Source: Actinoplanes sp. TBRC 11911
Lineage (GTDB): Bacteria > Actinomycetota > Actinomycetes > Mycobacteriales > Micromonosporaceae
Length of the DNA stretch: 64,000 nt
Direction: 5' to 3'
NCBI RefSeq assembly: GCF_012933445.1
Contig: NZ_JABBNC010000003.1
Location: 354,144 to 418,143, forward strand
Shown: positions 57,243-64,000 of the stretch, one piece after another
Position numbering within the stretch: position 1 is the stretch's first letter
How the letters are laid out: each line of letters begins with the position of its first letter
Position numbers and translations under genes: made by a program
Notes under the pieces: generated by a model
The model's database searches: none
What the model was told of the DNA's origin: nothing
Seen by the model: the letters and a program-made list of their open reading frames with translations, nothing else

Positions 57243-57278
57243 GGAAGGCGGGGCTGTCCAGCCCCGCCTTCCGTTTTT
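57243..57278 (+). terminator. intrinsic terminator of ppc
   Basis: Perfect 13-bp stem GGAAGGCGGGGCT (57243-57255)/57260-57272, loop GTCC, then G and five T. Confidence 0.93.
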
Positions 57279-57324
57279 CCGGTGGATAGGCGACTGCCAC
57301 AAGGGCGAAGTCCGAGTTAGATAC

Positions 57325-57495
57325 GTGAGCGTGAACGACAGAGAGAAGGACGAGTTCGAACGCATCCGGCTGGTCGCGCGCATGGAGTACGACTGGGAGC
57401 GGGTCGCCGACTACCGGAGGAACGAGAAATTCTACATAAATCGGCTGGTGGAGTCGTCCAGGGCTCTCGGCCAGCTTGAGGAAAGGTTGGCGTGA
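57325..57495 (+). CDS. small hypothetical protein (56 aa)
   Basis: GTG 57325 (or GTG 57331) to TGA 57493. Highly charged and helical: EKDEFERIRLVARMEYDWERVADYRR, then NEKFYINRLVESSRALGQLEE. The stop overlaps the ATG of the next gene (TGATG), so the two are probably translated together. I do not recognise it. Coding support comes from the coupling and the uninterrupted charged composition. Confidence 0.55.
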   Translation: MSVNDREKDEFERIRLVARMEYDWERVADYRRNEKFYINRLVESSRALGQLEERLA

Positions 57496-57695
57496 TGGAC
57501 AAGCTCCGGGAGCGGATCCGGCGAGACCTCAACGCCCATGCGGCGGCGGCGCAGGCTGAGGACGCGGAGATGTACGAAGAATTCGCCGAGCGTGCACGCG
57601 CGCGGGGAGACCTCAAGGACGCAGCGCACTGGGAGCAGGCGGCCAACCGGGCGCGCACGGTACCCCTGCCGTTCCCCGTGTCGAGCGAAAGCTGA
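57495..57695 (+). CDS. small hypothetical protein (66 aa)
   Basis: ATG 57495 (GTG 57492 possible), with GAGGAAAGG 57478-57486 upstream. Helical, charged (LRERIRRDLNAHAAAAQAEDAEMYEEFAERARARGDLKDAAHWE), with a Pro-rich end. Overlaps the previous small gene. The GDLKDAAHWEQAANRAR stretch resembles a TPR-like helix pair. Function unknown. Confidence 0.6.
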   Translation: MDKLRERIRRDLNAHAAAAQAEDAEMYEEFAERARARGDLKDAAHWEQAANRARTVPLPFPVSSES

Positions 57696-57776
57696 GAGGC
57701 GGCTGAGAGACCCTTAGAGGGGTCTCAGGGTTGTGCCGGATTCGCCCGGGTGCGGCTTGTCCCTACTCTGAGCGGC

Positions 57777-58694
57777 GTGACCATCATCGCGACTCAGGCG
57801 CTGACGAAGACGTACGGCGGTGGGGTGACCGCTCTCAGCGACCTCACCGTCGACGTCGATGCGGGCGTCATCGGACTGGTCGGTGCCAACGGCGCCGGCA
57901 AGAGCACGTTCATCAAAATCATGCTCGGGCTCATCGCGCCGAGTTCCGGGGGCGTCCGCGTGTTCGACCTCGACCCGGTCGCCGAGACCGACAAGGTGCG
58001 GGCCCGGGTCGGCTACATGCCGGAGAACGACTGCCTGCCGCCGGACGTGTCGGCCGCCGAGTTCGTCACGCACATGGGACGCCTCAGCGGGCTGCCGAAG
58101 ACGGCCGCCCGGGAGCGGGCCTCCGAGGCGCTGCGGCACGTGGGCCTCTACGAGGAGCGCTACCGCCAGATCGGGGGATACTCGACCGGCATGAAACAGC
58201 GGGTCAAGCTGGCCCAGGCGCTCGTGCACGACCCCGACCTGCTGCTGCTGGACGAGCCGACCAACGGGCTCGACCCGGCCGGCCGCGACGCCATGCTGAA
58301 CCTGGTGCAGCGCATCGGCAACGAGTTCGGCATCTCGGTCGTGGTGTGTTCGCACCTGCTCGGCGAGGTCGAGCGGATCTGTGACTCGCTCATCGCGATC
58401 GAGGGCGGCCACCTGCTGCGGGCCGACCGGATCTCGGCGATGACCGCGGCCTCCGACGTGCTCGTGGTGGAGGTCAGCGAGGGCCAGGACGAGCTCGCCG
58501 CCGCACTGTCCGAGAAAAACCTGCGCGTCAGCAAGGACGGGCGCCTGCTGCTGGTGCCACTGGACTCGGAGACGGCGTACGACCAGATCCTGCAGGCCGT
58601 GGCCGACCTGGACCTGCCGCTGCACCGCCTGGACCAGCGGCGTCACCGCGTCGCCGAGCTGTTCACGACGAAGAAGGAGACGGCCGATGTCTGA
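57777..58694 (+). CDS. ABC transporter ATPase 1
   Basis: 305 aa from GTG 57777, apparently leaderless (TACTCT at 57764-57769, 7 nt before the start; no Shine-Dalgarno). Walker A VGANGAGKST, signature YSTGMKQRVKLAQAL, Walker B LLLLDEPTNGLDPAGR and H-loop CSHLL. The C-terminal ~80 aa form a regulatory extension. First gene of a four-gene operon of two ATPase-permease pairs, an exporter type (ABC-2). Confidence 0.93.
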   Translation: MTIIATQALTKTYGGGVTALSDLTVDVDAGVIGLVGANGAGKSTFIKIMLGLIAPSSGGVRVFDLDPVAETDKVRARVGYMPENDCLPPDVSAAEFVTHMGRLSGLPKTAARERASEALRHVGLYEERYRQIGGYSTGMKQRVKLAQALVHDPDLLLLDEPTNGLDPAGRDAMLNLVQRIGNEFGISVVVCSHLLGEVERICDSLIAIEGGHLLRADRISAMTAASDVLVVEVSEGQDELAAALSEKNLRVSKDGRLLLVPLDSETAYDQILQAVADLDLPLHRLDQRRHRVAELFTTKKETADV

Positions 58695-59547
58695 GGCCGG
58701 CGTCATCCATGACATCGGATACCAGCGTTACACCGGGCCCCGGCTCGGGCGGGCATCCGTCTTCACCGCCATGTACGTGCACGGCCTGCGCGCCGCCTTC
58801 GGGTTCGGGCGCTCCGCGAAGTCGAAGATCTTCCCGTGGATGGTGGCCGGCATCGCGCTGCTGATCGCGGTGATCAACGCGGCGCTGAAGTCGCGCGGCA
58901 TCACGCTGTTCAACTACTTCCAGTTCGTCGACACGTTGGCCTGGCTGGTCATCTTCTTCGTCGCGATCGTCGCGCCGGAACTGGTGTCGCGGGACATGCG
59001 CTCCGGCGTGCTGCCGCTCTATTTCAGCCGGCCGTTGCGCGCCGCCGACTACGTGGGCGCCAAGGTCGCGGCGCTGGTGACGGCGGTGTTCCTGCTCCTC
59101 GGCGCACCCCAATTGATCATGTTCCTGGGTGCCGCGTTCACCACCAAGACCGGGATGCGCGGGGTCTGGGACGAATTCCTCCGGCTGCTGCCGGGCTGGG
59201 GCTACTCGCTGCTGTGGGCGTTCCTGTTCGCGTCGCTCTCGCTGCTGATCGCGTCGCTGACCGGCAAGCGGGCGTTCGCGGCCGGCGGCATCGTCGCCGC
59301 CTTCCTGATGACCGCCCCGGTGGTCGGTGTGCTCAACGTCCTGCCGTCCGAGACCGCGCATCACCTGTCCGGTCTGGCCAGCCCGATGTCACTGGTCAAC
59401 GGCATCCAGATCTGGCTGCGCGACGGTGTCGACCTCGGACTGGACGTCGGGCGGTTCGGCCCGATCTACGGCATCGAATGGGTGTGCCTGGTCGCCGCCT
59501 GCCTGTTGCTGTTGCTGGCCCGCTATCGGAAGGTGGCCTCGCTGTGA
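58687..59547 (+). CDS. ABC transporter permease 1 (ABC-2 type)
   Basis: 286 aa, ATG overlapping the ATPase gene by 8 nt. Six hydrophobic segments (about 50-70, 85-105, 125-150, 175-200, 205-225, 265-280). The N-terminus IHDIGYQRYTGPRLGR and the segment ELVSRDMRSGVLPLYFSRPL are typical of ABC-2 permeases of the YfiM/NosY type. Substrate unknown. Confidence 0.9.
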   Translation: MSEAGVIHDIGYQRYTGPRLGRASVFTAMYVHGLRAAFGFGRSAKSKIFPWMVAGIALLIAVINAALKSRGITLFNYFQFVDTLAWLVIFFVAIVAPELVSRDMRSGVLPLYFSRPLRAADYVGAKVAALVTAVFLLLGAPQLIMFLGAAFTTKTGMRGVWDEFLRLLPGWGYSLLWAFLFASLSLLIASLTGKRAFAAGGIVAAFLMTAPVVGVLNVLPSETAHHLSGLASPMSLVNGIQIWLRDGVDLGLDVGRFGPIYGIEWVCLVAACLLLLLARYRKVASL

Positions 59548-60455
59548 GCGTCGTCGAACTTCAGAACGTCAGCCGCTGGTACGGCAACGTCGTCGCGGTC
59601 AACGACATCAGCATGACCCTGCAGCCGGGGGTGACCGGCCTGCTCGGACCGAACGGCGCCGGCAAGACCACGGTGCTGCACATGATGGCCGGGTTCCTGT
59701 CCCCGTCCAAGGGCGCGGTGACCATCGACGACAAGCCGACCTGGCGCAACCCGTCGATCTACCGGGACCTGGGACTGGTCGCCGAACGCGAGGCGGTGCA
59801 CGGCTTCCTGACCGCCCGCGAGTTCGTCACCGCGTGCGCCAGGCTGCAGAAGCTGCCCGACCCGAAGGCCGCCGCGAAGCGTGCGCTGGAAATGGTCGAG
59901 ATGACCGACGCGCAGGACCGGCGGATCGACACCTTCTCCAAGGGCATGCGGCAGCGCACCCGGGTGGCCGGCGCGCTGGTGCACGAGCCGAAGGTGCTGC
60001 TGCTCGACGAGCCGTTCAACGGCATGGACCCGCGGCAGCGGATGCACATGATGGAGCTGCTGCACCGGCTGGGCGACCACGGCCACACGATCCTGTTCAG
60101 CTCGCACATCCTGGAGGAGGTCGAGCAACTGTCCGGCCTGGTCCAGGTCATCGTGGCGGGCCGGCTGGCGGCGTCCGGCGACTACCGGCGGATCCGCCGC
60201 CTGATGACGAACCGGCCGCACGTCTTCGCCGTCGCCAGCTCCGACGACCGGCGGCTGGCGGTCGCGCTGATCGGCGAGAAGTCGGTCAGCGGTGTGGAGA
60301 TCGAGGCGACCGGGCTGACCGTGCGCGCCGCCGACTACGGCAGTTTCACCCGCGCGCTGCCGCGCATCGCCCTCGGCGAGGGCATCCGGTTGCGGCGGCT
60401 GCTGCCGTCCGACGAGTCGCTGGAGAGCGTCTTCTCCTACCTGCTGGAGGCATGA
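59544..60455 (+). CDS. ABC transporter ATPase 2
   Basis: 303 aa, GTG overlapping the permease stop by 4 nt (GTGA). Walker A LGPNGAGKTT, signature FSKGMRQRTRVAGAL, Walker B VLLLDEPFNGMDPRQR, H-loop SSHIL. It is only distantly similar to ATPase 1, suggesting a heteromeric transporter, not a recent duplication. Confidence 0.93.
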   Translation: MSVVELQNVSRWYGNVVAVNDISMTLQPGVTGLLGPNGAGKTTVLHMMAGFLSPSKGAVTIDDKPTWRNPSIYRDLGLVAEREAVHGFLTAREFVTACARLQKLPDPKAAAKRALEMVEMTDAQDRRIDTFSKGMRQRTRVAGALVHEPKVLLLDEPFNGMDPRQRMHMMELLHRLGDHGHTILFSSHILEEVEQLSGLVQVIVAGRLAASGDYRRIRRLMTNRPHVFAVASSDDRRLAVALIGEKSVSGVEIEATGLTVRAADYGSFTRALPRIALGEGIRLRRLLPSDESLESVFSYLLEA

Positions 60456-61165
60456 TGTCCACGGTCGCCTACATCACCGTCCGCGGCCTGTTCGGCCGGC
60501 GCCGGGCGCTGCTTCTGCTGCCCCTTCCGCTGCTGCTGATGGCGCTCGCCGCGATCTGCCGCGGCTACGACGTCAAACCGTCCGACTGGGGTCAGCCGGT
60601 GATCGTCGGGCTCGGCCTGGCGGTCGTGCTGCCGGTGATCGCGCTGATCGTCGGCACCGGCGTGCTCGGGTCCGAGGTGGACGACGGCACGATCATCCAC
60701 ATTCTCACCAAGCCGCTCCCCCGGCGCGACATCATCCTGGCGAAGCTGCTGGTCGCCTGGGTGGTGACGGCGCTGACCACGGCGGTGCCGCTGTTCGTGG
60801 TCGGGTTGCTGGCCGATTCCACGCGGCTGGGCGTGGCGCTGGCGATCGCGGCCGTGGTCGGCTCACTGGCGTACTCGGCATTGTTCCTGCTGCTCAGCCT
60901 GGTGACCCGGCGGCCGGTGCTGCTCGGCCTGGTCTACGTGCTGGTCTGGGAGGGCCTGCTGGGCCGGTTCGTCAGCGGCACCCGGGTGCTGTCCATCGAG
61001 CAGTACGTGATCACGCTGGCTGACAAGATCGCACCGACCGGGCTGCTGGACGGCAAGGTGTCGGTGCCGGTGGCGATCGTGATGAGCGCGATCTTCGCGC
61101 TCGGCGGCACGATCTACGCGATCAACCGGCTGGGGTCGTTCAGCATGGCCGGCGAGACGAGCTGA
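60455..61165 (+). CDS. ABC transporter permease 2 (ABC-2 type)
   Basis: 236 aa from ATG 60455 (TGATG with the previous stop; GGAGG 4 nt upstream); ATG 60452 is the alternative. Six hydrophobic segments; GSEVDDGTIIHILTKPLPRRDIILAKLL follows the ABC-2 permease coupling region. Last gene of the operon; its stop abuts the end of the convergent sigma gene with no spacer. Confidence 0.9.
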   Translation: MSTVAYITVRGLFGRRRALLLLPLPLLLMALAAICRGYDVKPSDWGQPVIVGLGLAVVLPVIALIVGTGVLGSEVDDGTIIHILTKPLPRRDIILAKLLVAWVVTALTTAVPLFVVGLLADSTRLGVALAIAAVVGSLAYSALFLLLSLVTRRPVLLGLVYVLVWEGLLGRFVSGTRVLSIEQYVITLADKIAPTGLLDGKVSVPVAIVMSAIFALGGTIYAINRLGSFSMAGETS

Positions 61166-62053
61166 TCATTTCGCGCGAGGGTCGTCCAAGGCGTGGACGG
61201 CTCTCGCGCTTACGTCGGCGAGCTTGTCCGGATTTGCGGTGTTGTAAACCGTCAAGATGTGACCTGTCTCGTCCAGCTCGAGCGCGATCGTCCCGATCAC
61301 CCGGCCGCCGCCCCGGATCACCACACCGAAGGCGCCGTTCAACTCCACGATCTCGGCGACCATGTCCTGCGGCGCCACTCCCTCGTACGGCCGGGAGGCC
61401 ACCCCGGCCAGCCACGGCGCCACCCGCTCGGCCCCGAGGATCGGCTTCAGCGCCTGCCGCACCTTGCCGCCGCCGTCCGTCCACAATGTGACGTCCGGGG
61501 CGAGCATCTGCATCAGGTCGTTGATGTCGCCGCCGGCCGCCGCGGCGAAGAACCGCTCGGTCACCTCCCGCTGCGCGACGCGCGACGTCTCGAACCTCGG
61601 CCGGCGCGCGTCGACGTGGCTGCGGGCGCGGTGCGCTGCCTGCCGCACGGTGGCCTCGGAGCGTTCCACGGCCGCGCCGATCTCGGCGTACGAGAAAGCG
61701 AACACCTCCTTGAGCACGAAGACCGCGCGTTCCAGCGGGCTCAGCGTCTCGAGCACGACCAGCAGCGCCATCGACACCGAGTCGTCGGCCGTCACCGGCG
61801 ACTCGGTGAGGATCGGCTCGGGCAGCCACGGCCCGATGTAGGTCTCGCGGCGCGCCTTGGCCGAGCGCAGCCGGTCCATCGCCACGTTCGTGACGATCCG
61901 GACCAGGTACGCCTTCGGGTCGGCGACCTGGGAGCGGTCCGCCGACGACCACTTCAGCCAGGCGTCCTGAACCGCGTCCTCGGCGTCGGCGGCCGAGCCG
62001 AGCAGCCGGTAGGCGACCGAGAACAGCAGGTTCCGGTGCTCGTCGAAGATCAT
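61166..62053 (-). CDS. sigJ: ECF41-type sigma factor with SnoaL-like C-terminal domain (SigJ)
   Basis: 295 aa. Region 2 (residues 5-75, YRLLGSAADAEDAVQDAWLKW), the group marker GPWLPEPIL, region 4 (110-160, AVFVLKEVFAFSYAEIGAAVERSEATVRQ) and an NTF2/SnoaL-like extension (170-285) with DGGGKVRQAL and a C-terminal TVYNTANPDKL. In this group the extension modulates sigma activity and no anti-sigma is used. ATG overlaps the oxidoreductase stop (ATGA), the linkage usual for ECF41 (COE genes). Confidence 0.93.
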   Translation of the reverse strand: MIFDEHRNLLFSVAYRLLGSAADAEDAVQDAWLKWSSADRSQVADPKAYLVRIVTNVAMDRLRSAKARRETYIGPWLPEPILTESPVTADDSVSMALLVVLETLSPLERAVFVLKEVFAFSYAEIGAAVERSEATVRQAAHRARSHVDARRPRFETSRVAQREVTERFFAAAAGGDINDLMQMLAPDVTLWTDGGGKVRQALKPILGAERVAPWLAGVASRPYEGVAPQDMVAEIVELNGAFGVVIRGGGRVIGTIALELDETGHILTVYNTANPDKLADVSARAVHALDDPRAK

Positions 62054-63201
62054 CGCGTATACCTGCCGCCGCGCGTCCAGTAGTCACCGAAGATCGGACG
62101 CTTCGCGATTCGGGCGTAGGTGGGCCACGGTGCGGAACTCACCGTCTCCTTGTACCAGGTGGCCGCACGCCCGGTGAGGAAGAAACGCCTCGGCGTGTGG
62201 TCGGGCCGGGAGAACTGGACCACCGCGTCGTGCCGGCCGATGCTCACCGGCACATGGATGTAGCCGAACCGGAACCGCTTCGGCGCCCGCCCGGCCAGCT
62301 CGCGCGCGATCGACTGAGCGACGTGCGCCCCGGTCGGCATCCCGCTCTGGCAGGTGCCGTGCATGACCCCGTACGCCTGCCGGATCGCGGCCGCGTCACC
62401 CACGGCGTACACGGAATCGTGCGAGACGGAGCGCAACGTGTCGTCGGTGACGATCCGTCCGTGGTCGTCGGTCTGGATGCCGGCGGCGGAGGCCAGCGGC
62501 GCGATGCGCACCCCGCTGCTCCACAGCACCACGTCGGCCCCGACGGTCTCGCCGCCGGCCAGATCCACGCCGCTCGGGCCGATCTTGATGATGTCCACAC
62601 CCGAGCGGAAGCGGACGCCCATCCGCTTGAGGGCGTTCTGCAGGTAAGCGCGGGCCTTCGGGCCCATCTCGACGCCCGGCTCCCGGCGGCCGAGCAGCGT
62701 CACCTCGGCGTCCGGGTGCTGCTCGGCGATCTCGGCGGCCGCCTCGACGCCGGTCAGGCCGCTGCTGCAGACCACCACTCTGGTGGTTCCGCTCAGGCGC
62801 GCCGCGAGCAGCTTGGCGTCGTGTGCGCTGTTCAGCGTGTACGCGTGGGCGTCGGCACCGGGGACGACGGCGGTGTCCGCCACGCCACCGAGGGCGTACA
62901 CCAAGGTGTCGTAGTGGAGTTCGCGCTCGTCGTCGACGCGAACCGTGCGCTTGTCCGCGTCGATCCGGGTCACCCAGCCGATCACCAGGTCGACCCCGCT
63001 GCCGTCGAGCAGCGCCGGCAGACGCAGGTCGGCCAGTTCCTCACCGGCCGCCACCTGGTGCAGGCGAAGCCGCTCGGTGAACCGCTCGGTCGCATTGACC
63101 AGCGTGATGTGGAGGTCGTCGCGGCCACGGGTGCGTGCGGCCAGGCTCACCGTTGCGATGGTCCCGGCGTATCCGGCGCCGAGAATCACGATCTCATGCA
63201 T
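62050..63201 (-). CDS. FAD-dependent pyridine nucleotide-disulfide oxidoreductase (NDH-2-like)
   Basis: 383 aa from ATG 63201 (AAAGGA about 11 nt upstream). FAD motif VILGAGYAGTIATVSLA, NAD motif VVCSSGLTGVEAAAEI, and the FAD ribityl site SVYAVGDAAAIRQAYGV. Similar in layout to NDH-2 or FAD-dependent reductases with no CxxC. Coupled to sigJ and divergent from the FMN reductase, fitting a redox response controlled by SigJ. Confidence 0.9.
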   Translation of the reverse strand: MHEIVILGAGYAGTIATVSLAARTRGRDDLHITLVNATERFTERLRLHQVAAGEELADLRLPALLDGSGVDLVIGWVTRIDADKRTVRVDDERELHYDTLVYALGGVADTAVVPGADAHAYTLNSAHDAKLLAARLSGTTRVVVCSSGLTGVEAAAEIAEQHPDAEVTLLGRREPGVEMGPKARAYLQNALKRMGVRFRSGVDIIKIGPSGVDLAGGETVGADVVLWSSGVRIAPLASAAGIQTDDHGRIVTDDTLRSVSHDSVYAVGDAAAIRQAYGVMHGTCQSGMPTGAHVAQSIARELAGRAPKRFRFGYIHVPVSIGRHDAVVQFSRPDHTPRRFFLTGRAATWYKETVSSAPWPTYARIAKRPIFGDYWTRGGRYTR

Positions 63202-63276
63202 GGTCCCGTTCCTTTCGGAGGATTCGATGACCACGAGACGAGGTCGATGTTTCGATTCGTGAAGCGCGGTGGCGTA

Positions 63277-63305
63277 CGTCACACCGGAACGCTCGGCATA
63301 TCGTC
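63277..63305 (+). promoter_or_regulatory. ECF41-like promoter candidate
   Basis: CGTCACA (63277-63283), 18-nt spacer, CGTC (63302-63305), 5 nt before the GTG at 63311. ECF41 sigma factors are described as recognising TGTCACA and CGTC elements; one base differs here and the spacer may be slightly long. Confidence 0.35.
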
Positions 63306-63310
63306 GGTGG

Positions 63311-63943
63311 GTGACACGCATCCTGCTGGTGTCGGGCAGCACCTATGAGGCGTCCGTGCAAAGTGCGGCGTTGCGTACGGCGGCCCGCATCGCGCCGCCG
63401 GACATCGCGGTGACCCTGTTCGACGGGCTGCGCGACCTGCCCGCGTTCGTGCCCGGCGAACGAACCACACCGAGCGCCATCGCGCTGCTGCGGCTGCAGG
63501 TCAACGCGGCCGACGCGATCTTGTTCAGCACCCCGGAGTACGCGGGCTCGCTGCCGGGCAGCCTGAAGAACATGATCGAGTGGCTGGTCGCAGGCGGCGA
63601 ACTGGCCGGCAAACCGGTGGCGTGGCTGTCGGTGATGGCGCCCGGCCACGACGAGAACGCGTGCGCCACGCTGGAGGCCGCGGTGGGGCACGGCAACGCG
63701 CGCCTGCTCACCGCCTGCTGCGTACGCGTCCCCGTCGAACCGTCGTCGGTGGACACCGACGGCCTGGTCAGTGACGAGCGGCTGCACCAGGCACTGGGCG
63801 ACGTGCTGCATTCGATCGGCCGCGCCCTGACCGCCGCCGAACAGCCGAAGCACGAGCAGCCGAACTGGCAGACGTATTCCAGCGTGCTGCCGGTGATCCA
63901 GCGCCGGCAGCCGGGATTCGGGCCGTCCGGCCGCGCTTCCTAA
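63311..63943 (+). CDS. NADPH-dependent FMN reductase family protein
   Basis: 210 aa from GTG 63311. Flavodoxin-like fold: ILLVSGSTYEASVQSAAL at the N-terminus (FMN phosphate loop), then LFSTPEYAGSLPGSLKNMIEWL (about residues 75-95), the signature of the SsuE/ArsH/chromate reductase group. Predicted to reduce flavin or quinones with NADPH. It may be a SigJ target. Confidence 0.9.
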   Translation: MTRILLVSGSTYEASVQSAALRTAARIAPPDIAVTLFDGLRDLPAFVPGERTTPSAIALLRLQVNAADAILFSTPEYAGSLPGSLKNMIEWLVAGGELAGKPVAWLSVMAPGHDENACATLEAAVGHGNARLLTACCVRVPVEPSSVDTDGLVSDERLHQALGDVLHSIGRALTAAEQPKHEQPNWQTYSSVLPVIQRRQPGFGPSGRAS

Positions 63944-64000
63944 GCACGTAGGCAGAAGTTCGGTACGTAACTGGTGACGGGCTGTCCGGAGACATACTCA
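63944..64000. other. window end without recognisable gene
   Basis: 57 bp after the FMN reductase stop. Nothing coding or structured is evident. Confidence 0.4.

Overview
The window is high-GC actinobacterial DNA with GTG starts, many 4-nt ATGA/GTGA gene overlaps, apparent leaderless promoters (TAnnnT about 5-7 nt before the start codon) and a mycothiol enzyme (mca). Family-level content (DUF4307, LppU-like protein, short ArgA-type GNAT, SGNH pairs, HpnB-like glycosyltransferase) suggests a Micromonosporaceae/Actinoplanes-like chromosome. That placement is inference.

Layout. 1-3.6 kb: 3' end of a DUF4143 ATPase-type gene, then a membrane GGDEF-EAL protein with a palindrome-rich upstream region. 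3.8-10.2 kb: core block mca, DUF4307 gene, greA, ilvA, amidase, metB. 10.2-27.3 kb: accessory-rich block with HIT protein, msrA, two back-to-back toxin-antitoxin modules inside a duplication of the msrA 3' end, an HpnB-like glycosyltransferase, a polyphosphate pair (CYTH-CHAD and PPK2), a structured leader RNA before RNase Z, an ECF sigma factor with a membrane-tethered HAF-repeat protein, a YCII protein, an orphan antitoxin, unknown genes, a histidine phosphatase with a repetitive insert, an S1C protease and small unknowns. 27.3-32.4 kb: cbs, two tandem SGNH hydrolases and a thiolase. 32.4-36.4 kb: Bax-inhibitor-1 protein, a 49-bp tandem-repeat array, a bldA-like tRNA-Leu(UAA) and ndh. 36.4-40 kb: translationally coupled MoxR/DUF58/DUF4129 operon. 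40-54.2 kb: udgB, LppU-like protein, ppx, GNAT, DUF501, divIC, eno, PilZ protein, lipoprotein, DUF885, mazG, SurA-like lipoprotein, mfd. 54.4-64 kb: ppc, two small genes, a four-gene ABC operon, and an ECF41-type sigma factor coupled to an FAD oxidoreductase and divergent from an FMN reductase.

From memory, the conserved blocks follow the order of Mycobacterium tuberculosis Rv1083-Rv1079, Rv1077-Rv1074 and Rv1026-Rv1020. The roughly 17 kb between metB and cbs would then be lineage-specific expansion, and most of the oddities lie there.

Themes: sulfur amino acid metabolism (metB, cbs, msrA, mca), c-di-GMP (GGDEF-EAL, PilZ), polyphosphate (CYTH-CHAD, PPK2, Ppx), transcription and repair (greA, mfd, udgB, two ECF sigma factors). 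The most interesting leads are the leader RNA at 17884-18112 and the msrA-tail duplications associated with toxin-antitoxin genes. No CRISPR array, integrase, transposase, rRNA or natural-product cluster was seen.
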